Of a stretch of DNA of 64,000 bases, positions 33,902-46,990 are shown piece by piece. The stretch comes from Beta vulgaris subsp. vulgaris (Eukaryota > Streptophyta > Magnoliopsida > Caryophyllales > Amaranthaceae): the NCBI RefSeq assembly GCF_026745355.1, contig NC_079207.1:37347421-37411420 (forward strand). Reading direction: 5' to 3'. A program made the position numbers and the translations under genes. The notes under the pieces were generated by a model. It ran no database searches, had not been told where the DNA came from, and was given only the letters and a program-made list of their open reading frames with translations. Every line of letters begins with the position of its first letter. Positions within the stretch are counted from its first letter, which is position 1.

Positions 33902-34644
33902 AGAAATAGTTTTTTTTAGGAAAAATCATTAAAATCGATTTTCAGAATATTAAGCAGATTTTTAGTTAAATATTTTCATAATTTTATTCTTTAATCTAAC
34001 TAAAATTAGTAGGCTGGATTTTCTAGGATAGAATATTTAGGTTGTTAGGAATTACTTAAATACTTTATCCTCTTGCTTTAATAAGAATATTTGATATTTT
34101 AATTGTTGGAAAGTATAATATGTGATATTATTATGTGGCTTTTATATTTTGATATACATGCTATGTATGACTAGTATGGCCCAAGTTGAAGTTAGAAAAT
34201 ATGATTTGCGTATCGTGATGTATTCTTGTAATTTAAATATGATTTCCGTATCGTCAAGTATTTTTGTAATTTATTTAATTTAGATATTATATAAATTATT
34301 TTGATACATATGTAATCCAAAGACGAGCCCATCAAGAGAAGGCCCATGGCTAAGGTGGATGGAGATCCATGAAGAGTCCAAGAAGGAGCCAATTATGCTT
34401 AATTTGTAGGATTCGGGGCCATACTAGATCATTTTATTTTGCATTTTATCATTATTTAAAATGCATAAGTTTATTATAGGTTGGTTATTAATGCGCTAGA
34501 GTTCACTAATTCATAACAACAATATAAAAATTAGGTCTTGCAAATATTAAGGTTAGCTTTTCCAAACATAAAGTACTTGTTAAACCCTTAATTAATAGTC
34601 ATAGGTTATGCCTCCGCAGGGTATTATCATTAATTTTGAGTAAT

Positions 34645-34831
34645 AAGGTAAAATTGCGAATTTTACAACTTAGTTTGGTTATCCTTAACAATATCATCAA
34701 AAGCGTTTTAGATTCTGAAGCAAGAGATAGTTAAGCATGCAATATGTATCAATCTAAACAAGAATTATAAAATGTTATAATTAGTAAAAGAGTTTACTTA
34801 CCTTGAGAATGTAACGTTAAGATAAGGCCTC
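34645..34831. repeat. 187-bp direct repeat, left member (copy B)
   Basis: Same as 3297-3483; its partner is at 35752-35938. Confidence 0.8.
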
Positions 34832-35751
34832 AATGTTTCAGAAATGCACCGTATACCCTTGAGTTTTCAAAAACATGCACCAGATACCCTTTTCCTAACT
34901 GCTGTTAACCCACGGTTAGCTTTATTTACGATTTTGACATCCTTAAACCCTAACCCTAATCTAACCTAACCCTAACTCTAATCTAACCCTAACCCTTACT
35001 CTAATCCTACCCCTAAACCCTTCCCCTTACCCTAACCCTATCTCTTTGGCATCCCCCACCCCCTTCCCTCCACCCTAAACAAGCCCCTACCCATCCCCCT
35101 CCCCCACCGCCGGCCTCTCCTCACCCGTTCCCCGCTGGTTTCCCAGCAATCTCCCAGCCCCTACCCCTCACCGTCGATTTCTAGCCGCCGATTCCCCAAC
35201 CCCGATTTCAAAACCCTTCGAACTCCAAATCCCCACCCCTCCCCCTCGAACGACAAACCCCTACCCCTCCCCTTCGAACGTCGGCGACTATATCAACGTG
35301 ATTTCTGTTTGAATTCGAAGGGATGGCGACGGCTGAGCGATTAGGAAATCGACAGGGAGGGGTGGGGGAGTGAAGGGAAATCGACGGGGAGGGGTGGGTG
35401 GAGCAGCGGTCGAGGGGAGGGGGTGGGGGAGTAGCTGGGAAATCGACGGGGAAGGCTGGGGGAGCAGCGGTGCAAGGGAGGGGAGCAGCAGTGGGGGGAA
35501 GGGAATGGGGGCTGCCTGGCTGGGGTGGAGGGGAAGGGGAGGGGTTGGGGGTGGGGGCTGGCATGGGGTTAGGGGTGGATTAGTGTTAGATTAAATAAAA
35601 CTAACGGTGAGTTAACAAAAGTTAGGAAAGGGTAGGTGCACGTTTTCAAAAACTCAAGGGTATACGGTGCATTTCTGAAACATTGAGGGTCTATGGTGAA
35701 TTTCTTAATTTGTTGGGGGTATTTGGTGAAAAAACCGTTAATTTGGGAACT
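34832..35751. mobile_element. Foldback element with telomere-like arms, copy B (uninterrupted)
   Basis: A 920-bp element. Left arm AATGTTTCAGAAATGCACCG then CCCTAA-type repeats (34945-35045); right arm TTAGGAAAGGGTAGGTGCA, GGGTATACGGTGCATTTC, GAAACATT. The centre is C-rich left (35046-35160) and G-rich right (35355-35575). It carries the empty site of Gypsy-1, GGCATCCCCCACCCCC, with a single CCCCA. The outer right end CGGTTTTTTCACC (reverse, near 35735) matches the left start of the fragment at 41463. Confidence 0.7.
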
Positions 35752-35938
35752 AAGGTAAAATTGCAAATTTTACAACTTAGTTCGGTTATCCTTAACAATA
35801 TCATCAAAAGCGTGTTAGATTCTAAAGCAAGAGATAGTTAAGCATGCAATGTTTATCAATCTAAACAAGAATTTTAAAATGTTATAATTAGTAAAAGAGT
35901 TTACTTACCTTGAGAATGTAACGTTAAGATAAGGCCTC
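35752..35938. repeat. 187-bp direct repeat, right member (copy B)
   Basis: Same length and sequence family as 34645-34831, in direct orientation. Confidence 0.8.
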
Positions 35939-36058
35939 CGTCTGCTTAGTGTTGCACATTGATAGGATCTTGTAATTCACTTATTCAAATGGGACACTAA
36001 AATTGAATAGGTGATCAACCTAGAAAGTAGAAACCTTTTACATGTTTTAGGTTGTTTT

Positions 36059-37301
36059 CACTCGTGGAAAAAACCTTATATGTCACTTAGTATCTCGTGT
36101 GGTTTTCGTAAAACGACATCCGAAAATCAACAAAAAAAAAAAATGAGAGGGAAATTTAACAAACAAAATCTGATGCGATCCTTAAAAAACCGCATCAGAT
36201 TAAAAATCTGATGCGGTTTTTGAAAATCTGGTGCGGTTGTTAGGACCGCATCAATTTTTTTTTTTTTTCGAAAATGAAAAATGAAACTCCAGCCCAATTC
36301 ACCCAAGCCTAGTACGCTTCTCTTATAACCCCAAACCCTAAAAATGCCTCCACTCTCTCTCTCTCATCAGCGCCTACCCCCTAACCCTAAAACGCCTCTC
36401 CACTCACATCTCCACTTTCTTACCCTAATAGCCCCCTCTCTCTCTCTCTCTCGTGCACTCAGCGCCTCTCCACTCTCTAACCCTAAAACGTCTCCCTCTC
36501 TCTCTCATTAGCGCCTACCCCCCTCTCCTTTCCCCTTCTCATCAACTCCCTTATAAAAAATTCGTCAACTTCTTTGAATCAAACGTTGAATGAAATCGAT
36601 TCTTTTTTAGATATCAAAATCGAAATCGACCGTCCTTTTCATCATCAAATGCATCAAAAATTCATCAATTCGATCTCTGTGGCTCGTCTCCGTCGCTCGT
36701 CCCTCGTCACCACCGTCGCTCGTCAAAAAATCGTCACCACCGTCGCTCGTCAACACCGTCGTTTTCATCATCAACAACTCATCAAAAATTCGGCATCAAC
36801 AATTTCTAGATCTAAGTTTAATTTTTTTCGTTTTGTTATTTTCAGCTTTAGTTTAATTTTATAATTTTCAGTTTTAGTTTTATTTTCGATTTTTTTAGTT
36901 TTATTATATAATTTCGTTTTTTTTTTTGTATTTTACTATTGTATCATGTTCTTTTTGTTGATAGTTTATATGGTAAATAGCTTTTATAGTGTATTTGTTT
37001 ATATTATCGTATAATGAATTTCTGGGTGGGATAATATTTTGGTTACTTGCTGGATTTTGTGTTAGAAATACGTACTGCATACAAAGCACTATTTGCTTTG
37101 TATGAAGTATTTTTTTCAATAGTCAAAGGTGACTTTCTGATGCGGTCATGTTAGGAACCGCATCAAATTCTTACATTCTGATGCGCTTTTTAGCCGCATC
37201 ATATTTTTTTTGTTAGCCGCTGCGGGTCCATCTGATGCGGGCCAAAACCGCATCTGTAAGTCCGGTTTTGACCGCATCAGATGGAATTATTTTCACTATT
37301 G
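36059..37301 (+). mobile_element. CACTA element (family i), copy B
   Basis: Counterpart of 16096-17300. Ends have mutated to CACTCGTGG and (reverse) CAATAGTG. ATGCGG subterminal repeats, CT-rich leader and CGTCGCTCGTC repeats are kept. Confidence 0.85.
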
Positions 37302-37342
37302 TTTATAAACATAAGATTGAACTTTGTTTTTGTTTTATGTTT

Positions 37343-38358
37343 CACCAGTGGAAAAAAGCCCATCTGATGGGGTCAAAATCGGACTTACTGATGCGGTTTT
37401 GGTTCGCATCCGGTGGGCTCGCGGCAGCTATGAGAACTAATCTGATGCGGTCCAAAACCGCATCAGATTCGTTAGATACTGATGCGGTATTGAACAGGAC
37501 CGCATCAGAAAGTATGGGAAGGTTTAAAAAAAAAAAAAAGACCGAGTATCAACAACTGACATATGAACAACAAAAAAAAAGGTGTCAATAGCAAAAAAAA
37601 AAAGATTTACGAAATTAATCAATAAAAAAGGACGAATTTACAACAATTAAACATTAACAAAATAAATTAAAATTCTAAAAAAAACCAGATCTGCAAACTA
37701 AATTAAAGAACAAATATATTATACAAACAAAAAATAAATTAGATTATACAAATTAAAAACGAATTTCATTATACTATATACGAATTACAATGAGGAACAA
37801 GCAAAATAAAAAATTGCTAAATTGATGGCTTTAATTTGTGATAAAAAAATCAAAAAATTGGAAATGAAAATATCTGGTGAAGATGATGTCTTCGATTCGA
37901 CGATGAACGATGAGAACGACGATAAATTGGACAAGAAGACGATGAATTTGACGCGTTGTTGCTGTGTTCGTGGGTTTGAGAAGGAGGAGGGAAGAGTAGA
38001 TCGGAAGAGGATAGAGAGGAGGGATTATAGTTGAGTGTTGCGTGAGGAGAGAGAGAGGAGGGTGTCATAGGTTTGAGAGGGATGAGAGATTAGGGTTGAG
38101 AGAGGAGAGGAGAGGAGAGAGAGAGGGATTAGGGTTTGAGAGGGCGTCTAAGGAAATGGGTTGGGGTTATACGGTAAAGAAATGGACCACGAGCATACTA
38201 GGCCACGAGCTCCGGTTTTTTTTTTTTAAGAAAAATGAGAAAATCAGATGCGGTCCTAGGAACCGCATCAGATTTCAATAAAACTGTCAGCTTTCCTTGT
38301 CATATTTTTATTTAATTTTCTAATGCGATTTTGTAAAAATTCCATGCGTTACTAAATT
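37343..38358 (-). mobile_element. CACTA element (family i), inverted partner, copy B, right end deleted
   Basis: Counterpart of 17342-18381. Left end CACCAGTGGAAAAAAGCCC is kept. About 41 bases holding the right terminus (CCTTATATGT...CACTGGTG as in copy A) are missing between ACTAAATT and CATGCCTAATAA, so it can no longer be excised. Confidence 0.8.
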
Positions 38359-38399
38359 CCATGCCTAATAAACAACAACAACAACAACAACAAATCTAT

Positions 38400-40897
38400 T
38401 TTCAACAATTGTTCTTTTCTCAAAATGGGCAGGTTGAATGGTGAAAATTTCATAAATGGGGAAAGAACCTTAAGACTCGTTCTGCGGTTTGAGGGTCGAG
38501 AGGATGTCTAAGAAACCCCACTTCTTATCGTTACTGATGAATCGACTGAAGCAAAAAAACGTCGTGCTAAATACGCCAATAATAGGTCTATACCAATAAC
38601 GTGCATGATGATAGCATCCATGGAGCCATACCTCCAAAAGAGGTTCGAAACTAAGGATGACTATGCGATCATGAAAGAGCTGCGGGCCATGTTCAAGACT
38701 CAAGTCCGAGTTGAGCTGTATGAGACTAATAGATATACTAGAATGTCACATGAAGACGGGTCACGCTGTTGGCCCCCATGTTTTCGCAATGATGGGTCTT
38801 TTCGAAAACATGGAACGACGAATTCCCTTATAGGGTGGAGTCGGCTACTGACATCATTCTCCATTCATTGCTTCACAGTTTCAATCAGTTTAGGATGACC
38901 TTCAATATGGATGAGTTTGATAAGACTTTGCAAGAGCTGCATGGGTTGTTGGTCCATGCTGAGAGGAACATCCCTAATGAACCAAAGAAAGAAGTTTTGA
39001 TGGTTCAAAAGGGAAAGGGTTTCAAGAAGAAATGGGCAGGGAAGAAGGACAAAGGCAAGCAAGTTGTCGTTGCTGCTAAAAAACCTAAGCAAACCGCCAA
39101 GCCAAAGGTCACCGCGTAAAGCAAGTGCTTCCACAATCACAAGATAGAACACTGGAAGAGGAAATGCCATGTATACTTAGAGAAAAATAAGTATGGGCTT
39201 CCACTTCAAGTATATTTGTTATAGAAATCAATTTGACTTCTACTTCTTTATGGTTATTGGATACCAGTTGTGGTTGTCACATAATTAACGATGTGCAGGG
39301 ACTAAAAAGAAGTAGGAATCTGGCAAAGGGCGGGGTAGTGCTGTGCATTGGAAATTGAGCATGGGTTGCTGCACTTGCCATAGGAAGCTATAGTCTACAT
39401 TTTCCATCTAGCTTTGTCTTAGAACTAAATAATTGTTATTTTGTTCCTTCGATAACTAAGAACATAATTTTTGTTTCTGTTTTAGATTATGAAGGGTTTT
39501 GTTTTGACATTAAGAACAAATGTTGTTCTATTCCTACAATAATTTGTTCAATGCTAGTGCTAAATTGATAAATGGCTTATATGTGCTTGATAAGTCTATA
39601 ACATAGATAGCAAGAAACAAAAATCAAATGATCCAAACCTAACCTACATTTGGCATTGTCGAATGGGTCATATAAACCAAAAGCGTATCCAAAAGTTAGA
39701 AAAAGGATGATATTGTTCCATCATTTGATTTCGTATCATTTTGATGTATGTGAATCATGCTTAATGGGTAAGATGACAAAATCACCGTTTATTGCAAAAG
39801 GGTGAAAGGGCCAGCAATCTCTTGGGCCTCATAAATACAAATGTTTGTGGTCATATTGTTCCATCATTTTATCGCAAAGGGAGGGTTGTGGAATTCTTTC
39901 ACAATTAACTCCACCAAGAACACCACAGTTGAATGGTGTATCAGAAAGAAGAAATCGAACCTTACTAGATATGGTTCGATTAATGATGAGTCTTGTTGAT
40001 CTTCTGATTTTTTTTAGGGGATATGCTCTCGAAACAGTTGCACACACACTGAATAGGAGCCCGTCAAAGGCTGTAGAAAATACTTCATATGAGTTATGGA
40101 ATGGAAAAACTTCAAACTAGTCATTTCTTAAGATCTGCGGATGTGAGATCTATGTAAAGCGGTTACTATCAGACAAAGTTGCACCCAAATCAGATAAATG
40201 TCTCTTTGTGGGATACCCAAAATAGACAAGGGGTTATTACTTCTATAATTGTAACGAGAACAAAGTGTTGTTGCTCGTGATGGTGTCTTTCTTGAAAAGA
40301 AATTCGTTTCTAGAAAGACAAGTGGGAGTTAAATAATAGTCGAAGAAATTCGAGATGAGCAACAACTGGACTTGGCTCACACCATGTCAGAGACGGCCCG
40401 ACAAGACGAAAGTCATGTTCAGGAGATGACGTATTCAACGCGTGAACCTCCTACTGTCCCACTTGAATCTAATTCAAGTAAAAATCTTCAAGATGTTGAA
40501 GAAAACATTTCTCTTGATGCTCCGTCCCGGCGTAGGTCAACTAGACCAAGGATTCCAAACAAGAGGTTGGTTAATTTCCTAGTAACTGAAAACTCTGAAA
40601 TTATGATTTTGGAGAATCCAGAACCTACTACCTACAAACAAGCTTTGACGAGGCCAGACTCTGAGAAATGGCTTGAGGCCATGAAATCCGAGTTAGACTC
40701 CATGTCTGAGAATAAAGTTGGGACCCTGGTGAACTTGCCTTATAAGGTTAACCCTATTAGGTGAAAGTGGGTGTTCAAATTGAAAACAAAAAAAGATGGA
40801 AATGTCTATGTCTACTAAGCAAGACTGGTTGCAAAGGATTCAGGCAAATTCATAGTATAAATGCTTAAGTCAATTCAGATACTTTTAGCATTTGCAA
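38400..40897 (+). pseudogene. Ty1/Copia gag-pol remnant, copy B
   Basis: Counterpart of 18437-21102 with the same domain order and the same missing integrase core, plus private changes: a frameshift near 38735, deletions near 39535-39600 and 39855-39880, and stops within the RT start (VNPIR then stop). It ends before the MDVKTTFLN segment because about 240 bases are lost near 40890. Confidence 0.87.
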
Positions 40898-41462
40898 ATT
40901 CATAGTGTAATTAGATTATGATCTAAATTAAATGAAGTTAATGGTTTTACACAAGAACCATTTGATGTAATTTAGTAAATGTTAAATAGCAATTGAATTT
41001 AACACAAAAATAGAAAGTCAAAATCATGGAAAGTGAGCAGCAGGTGGCCTGATATGGTGCACGGGTGATGTAACCGTGCAAAACAGCTAGAGAGATAGGG
41101 GGAGCATGACTGTTGAAAGCAGGTGTATCCCTGAATGGGTGAATGTCGATGTTAGTGCGAATTGTTATTTAATTTAAGCATTTGACGGAGGCAGTATGCA
41201 AAGCAAATACTTATTTAATCAACACTATGGTGGGTCACGTGGTACATCATGACATTGATCACATGAACCAATGAACAAAATCATACGCCAATTTTAAAAC
41301 AATGTTAACACACGATTATATTTTTTTTTTAATCACAAGTTAATATTCACACTAATCTTTAGGAGAAACTTCGTAATATCTTAAATATATAAAACGAAAA
41401 TTTTCTTATGCAATTTGCACGGGTCTAAAAGCTAGTGTTGATTTAATATAAGATATATAGTT
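40898..41462. repeat. AT-rich repeat, copy B
   Basis: Counterpart of 21125-21714, including the TTGCACGGGTCTAAAAGCTAG terminus class at about 41415. Confidence 0.5.
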
Positions 41463-42487
41463 CGGTTTTTTCACCAGGTACCCCTGTGGTTTTTAAAAAT
41501 TCATGGGGTACCCCTCGTTTTAAAAAAATGCACAAGGTACCCTTATTGTTTCAAACAAATGTACGAAATGCCCTTAATGACTAACGGTGTTAAGTTTCCG
41601 TTAGTCATATTTACCATTTTTCCATTGTTAACCCCCTAACCCTAAATCCTTAATCCTAACCCTAACACCCTACCACCCCCTTCCCTCCCCACCCCAACAG
41701 CCCCCACCCCCTAACCCCAACCCTAACGCCTCATCTAACACCTCACACCCATCGTAGCCGCTCTGCCCTCCCCTCACCCAGAACCCCTCTACCCTTCCCC
41801 CAACCCGCAATCGTTCTGCCCTTCCCCTCACCGCAAGTCGACCCAGGAACTCCTTCTTCTTCATTTCTTTTTCTCTCTCCTTCTTCTGCATTGATTTTTT
41901 TTATTTCAAAAACTGATTTCGAAAATGGTTTCGAAAATGGTTTTCGAAAATGATTTCAAAATTGGTTTTTGAAAATGGTTTTCGCAAAAGGTTTTCGAAA
42001 AAGGTTTTCGAAAATAGTTTCGAAAATGGTTTTTGAAAATATTTTCGAAAAAGGTTTTCGAAAATAATTTTCGAAAATGATTTCGAAAATGTTTTGGAAA
42101 ATGATTTTTGAAAATGATTTGAAATTAATTTTCGAAAATGATTTTCGAAATCAGTTTTAGAGGAGGTGGTGGTTGTCGGTCTACAGGGAGGAGGTGGTGG
42201 TTGCTGCTACGGCAGGGGGGATGTTGCCGGCGGTAGGGTGGGGGAGGGGAGATGTTGCCGGGGGTGGGGGTGGGGGTGGGTTGAGTGGTGGGTTAGGTGG
42301 TGGTTGTGGGGTTAGGGTTTCAAGTTATGGGGTTAGGGTTTAGTTAGTTACCAGTAGAAGAAGGGGTTTGAAAATTTTAATCTGTGATAAAATCGTGGGA
42401 TCTCGAATGTTACCACGAATTAGTGTAAAAGGAAGTATTCCATAAAGTGTAATCAATACTCATCATGTTAATCTAATTGTCTATTTC
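41463..42487. mobile_element. Foldback-family fragment private to copy B
   Basis: Begins CGGTTTTTTCACCAGGTACC, the same outer end as the element at 34832-35751, then GGGGTACCCCTCG, telomere-like CCTAACCCTAA (41625-41720), a run of TTTCGAAAATGG-type repeats (41905-42150), G-rich DNA and GGGGTTAGGGTTT (42295-42345). No matching right outer end. It stands where copy A has 21715-22811 with the microsatellite. Confidence 0.6.
41905..42150. repeat. GGTTTTCGAAAAT tandem repeats
   Basis: About 15-18 imperfect units of 11-14 bases built on TTTTCGAAAATGG, each a small palindrome (TTTTCGAAAA). Compositional; the purine strand could fold on itself. Confidence 0.85.
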
Positions 42488-43440
42488 ATTTATTTATTTA
42501 CATTGCCATTCATAGTCTAATTTATTTACTTATCTGTTTTCTTTATTCAATCTGATTGGATCAATTCTTATTTTCAGTAAATTAATCTTTTTTTTTACAT
42601 GAAATGCGTAATTTAAAAAAATTTGTATCATTTGATTTGATGAAAAAATCATCAAAATACTTCTATATTAAACTTCTCGTGCTTTTTTCACATGGGTCAA
42701 AAACCTTAACGATTATAGAATGTATTGATCACAAATAGTGTTCAATTAATTCATTAGATTTTTCAGTGCCAATGTTAAACATTAGCATATGCTTATAAAT
42801 TTCAAGTAATGTGAAATAAGCAATATATTTTCAAGGAAGGTAATGATTAAAATCTATAACTAGAGAACATAATGAATATAAAATGAAAATTCAGATAATG
42901 TAAGATGACTAAAATCATGATGAATTGTTTTTATAAATATGAAGTGGTGGTGGAAGAAAACAAGAGAGAGAGGAAGAGGGACTGATGTAAGTGGGAGAAT
43001 AAGTGGTTGCATAACTGATTCCCAGTAGTGGAGCGGAGTGTGATATGATCCTCCAAGTGAATCAACAAGCACATCAGATACTTTTTAGTCAACTTATTAT
43101 TAAAAAATGATTAGTCACATGTTGCACGGTAATATTAACTACCTCAGTCATTGAATGCACGAGTTATTAGTCAGTTTTAAAACATTCTCAATAAGCGGTA
43201 TGATTATAAAAATTTAAATCACCAGCTAATATCCATACCATTTAGGAGAAACATCCTAACATCATAAATTTATATAAAAAAAAACTTCTCGTGCATTTTG
43301 GACGGTTTTTTATCATAAAGTTAAGCGAGGAACACGACAAGTTGTTTTCATTCAAGTGGCACACTTTTCATTCAATATGCGTTATCATAAGTTTAATTAA
43401 GGAACACAACAAGTTGTATTCATGTCTAACTGAAGAACAA
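42488..43440. repeat. AT-rich non-coding repeats, copy B
   Basis: Counterpart of 22812-23780. No gene seen. Confidence 0.5.
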
Positions 43441-45906
43441 TGTAACACTCTGATAATTCTCTCTTTTCAGAAATACCTTTATAAATATAACACTTAGAGA
43501 ATTACCCAAGTATTATTGCCAGTGTGATAACGTATTGGGTTACTCAGAATTTTGCAGCGGAAAACATATAACTACACTTTAAACTTTTATTATAATAAAA
43601 AAAATAAGTACTTTAAAATCAAACACTCTAAATATGTCTATTCAAATAACTTATTAAAGTATGTTCCTACTAATGCAGAAAAATAAAATATACTAGTTAT
43701 ACATTCTCTCCATTCCAGATTCCTAATGATGCACATCTGCGAACCTGTAATGTCAATGCTTTGAAGAATATGCTCACCAAAGTGGATCATCACAGGATCA
43801 ATAAGGCAAAGCCATGATCAACAATCACAAACAAAGCATGTAATCAGCAAAGCTGAGTGCTACATACTAAACATAAGAATTCCTAACATGACACTAATAA
43901 ATAACGTGTAGGAATAAATAATAACATAATCATATAATAATCTGCGGATAACTTTAACTAAACTAAACTCTAAACATCTTTTTAATACTTAAACGGAATA
44001 GTCATTGGAACAGAGTTGTCTTATCTACTAATGCCTTCATTAAGAAGACGAAATACGGGAGCTACCACGTATTCCAGAATGACTAGCGATATCGAGTAAC
44101 TTTTGAACTAAAAGAGGGATGGTGATCAATCCATCTCCTAGAAAAGCCATGGGCTACCACCATGTACTCCAACCCTTAATGTCCAACTCAAGACGTGCAC
44201 CAGTCTAAAGTCTATAACTACTTGTTACACTTTACGTTAATTTCCATTTATCACTTGTTATGACACACATACAAGCAACACAGAAATAATAATCAAACAG
44301 TCACAACTGACGTCTTTTATCTTAGGATTTAATAAGTGATCACACCTCATAATCCAAGACTTACTTTCTTTTTTATCATAACTTTCTTATTATTGAACCT
44401 AGGCAACAATCAAACTTACCTTTAAGGCCCACAGTCCTCATAATAAGATAGTGAAAATAATACTTGTCAGGGAATACATGAATAACATGATTCAATCTCT
44501 ACGACATATATTAATTCCTCATGCAAATTAATAAATAAAACTCCTTTTTCATACTTGTATCAAATATTCCATACAAACATACAATCCAATGCTCATAATA
44601 AATCTCAAATTACATGCTTGCACACAGGCATAAAACATGTAACAATCAAATACTAGAAATCATATATGAATAAGTTCCTATACATGATACTAAAATTTCT
44701 TTCTCCTTAAATCATGATACTAATCACATAGCACACATGTATGTACGTACCTTGTGTAAACTAGTCGGCATACCACTTTTAACTCCTTAAAAGTCTCCTA
44801 CATAGTATTCTCCGCCTAGAAATCAATATAAACTAAAATCAATACTCTTAAATAAAAATACAGTAACTCTAAAATATTTAAAATCCCCTTTAAATATATT
44901 CAAAAGCTGATTTTAATATCAAAACTCCAATTAATTTTAATTCCTAGCAACTTTAAAAATCATAAAACCTTCTTTAATCATATATAAACATGTTTAAAAC
45001 CATAATCTAAATCAATCTCATAGTATATAATATGCTACTATTATTTGCTAGTAATTAAAATCCTAAAAATCCATGCTTTAATGATTAAAACTACAATCTA
45101 ACCATAATAAACAAATCTGAATTTTTATTCTTATAATATAAAATATATATGAATCAAGATTACTTATTAAAACAATAACTTAAAACCAATAATCATGATT
45201 AACATTAAAAGAAAGCATAAAAACATAGTCTTTAATGGAAACTTGTGGAAGAAGAAAAGAAAAAGGGAGAAAAATAGTGAAATACCGAAATCGCGAGTGA
45301 AATATAGCAGCAAAATTGCGAAACTTGCAGAGGCCATAACTGATAGAATAATAATCCGCATCGAGTGGTTTTTGAGCCAAAGTTCAATAACTTTTCGAGA
45401 TCTACAAGTTTCAAGAAGGAAGTTTTGGCTAAAAACAAACGAAACTATGAGAAATCTGGCCAATCAGATTCGGGTGAGAGAAAGAAAACCGTGAGGAGAG
45501 AGAGAAAATAATCTTTGTGTGGAATAAATAATTGGGTATTAAGATATTTATAAGGAGGTTTCCTTTTGGGCTTAGTAAAAGGAGATTGGATTCAATTAAA
45601 ATTGATGATGAATAGGATAAGCAAATTAGAACTTTTATCATCAATATGACTCCTTATCTTTATTGGGTTCCTCAAGTCCATTAGACTTCTTTTCCAATAG
45701 AAATTAGTATTTAAAGCTTTTATCAAAACATGCTTTAATTAAAATATTTTTAATTTCTTAAATTCTTAAAACAATTTCCTTTGACTTTTAACATAGTCAA
45801 CCTTTTTAAATAGTCAAATCATTTTAAAAACTAGACTATGTTTAAATATAAATATATATATACTAAAATGTATTTATAAAATCTTTTAAAATTATGGGGG
45901 ATTACA
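43441..45906 (-). repeat. Gypsy-2 3' LTR, copy B
   Basis: 2,466 bp. TATA-like TATAAATATC at 45543-45552 (minus). Highly similar to 23781-26262, with small indels. Confidence 0.9.
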
Positions 45907-45942
45907 GTCTACCCCCTTAAAAGAAGTTTCGTCCCGAAACTT
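45907..45942 (-). promoter_or_regulatory. Gypsy-2 polypurine tract and hairpin, copy B
   Basis: Same hairpin (45924-45942) and CTTTTAAGGGGGTAGAC tract as in copy A; the second tract is at about 46178-46195. Confidence 0.75.
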
Positions 45943-46204
45943 CACATGAAAACTCACATACTTTCAAAATTTTGAACTCATCTTTTCAAAAGTTTAAAAC
46001 GGATTTTGTCCCATTGTGAACACTTTTTCTAACTTAAAACACTTGTGTTACTTATGAACACATTTCTTATGCGGAGAATCTACTTCTTTTGAACTAACAT
46101 AGGCAAATTGCCTAGCATAGGTATACAAATGTATGAAAATCTCATAAAAATAGGCAAAAGGCGCGAAATTTATCGCATTCTACCCCCCTTAAAGAAAACG
46201 AGTT

Positions 46205-46990
46205 ACGCCCTCGTAACTCACCTCAAGGAATAAGTCTGGATACTTCTTTCTCATATCATCTTCGGCTTCCCACGTAGCCTCTTTAGACTCGTGGTTATAC
46301 CAAAGGACATTCACGATGTGGACATCCTTATTGCGTGTACTACGCACTTTCCTGTCCAGAATCTTGACAGGTCTTTCCTCATACGTGAGGCTACTATCGA
46401 TCTGAACTAGTTCAGGCTCTAGGACATGACGCTAATCAAAAGGTGCCATCTTTATGCTCGCATGACAACTATTGTTATAGGAAAACTCAATCAAATCTAA
46501 TTGGTCCTTCCAACTACATTGGAAGTCAATCGCACATGCTCTCTACATGTCTTCCATAGTTTGGTTAGTCCTCTCAGTATGACCATAAGTCGCAAGGTGA
46601 AAGGTTGTACACATTTTCGATGTTGTCCAAATATTTAATTGGACCTTTTCCCAAAATTCTGAAAGAAACCTAAAGTTACGGTCAGAAATGATATCCTTTG
46701 GAACTCCATGTAGTCTCACCACATGCTTAATGTAAGTCTTAGCGAGCTGCTTCTTTTTCCATTTCTCCTTAATAGGTATTAACACGGCGTATTTGGTCAA
46801 TACATCCATAATAAGCAAATAGTGTCATTTCCACTTCTCGTCTTAGGTAAGGTAGTCACAAAGTCATTAGAAATAGAATCCCACTTTCATGCATCCAGGA
46901 TCCTCTAAAGATTGAACCTTCCCCATGGGTCTCTTATGATCTATGTTCACTTTCTGACAGGTTAGGCACTTAGACACATACTCAGCTACC
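46205..46990 (-). pseudogene. Gypsy-2 integrase and tail, copy B
   Basis: LHGVPKDIISDRNFRFLSEF and TYGHTERTNQTMEDM (46543-46818), [19 protein letters not shown] (about 46920-46980), and tail RPVKILDRKVRSTRNKDVHI-like (46300-46375). The C-terminal deletion is the same as in copy A (KMAPF then RHVLEPE). Confidence 0.85.

Larger units (their letters stand above)
2539..33905. repeat. Tandem segmental duplication, copy A
   Basis: First copy of a tandem unit; the second directly follows. Left edge AAGAAATAG at 2539; right edge TGCAAGACTAGAA at 33905. Homology with copy B is nearly continuous except for insertions private to A: Gypsy-1 with its TSD (11,270 bp), the MITE with its TSD (372 bp) and 21715-22811. 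Without Gypsy-1 the unit is about 20.1 kb, against 19.2 kb for copy B. Comparing 32327-32797 with copy B gives 14 substitutions in 471 bases. Confidence 0.9.
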
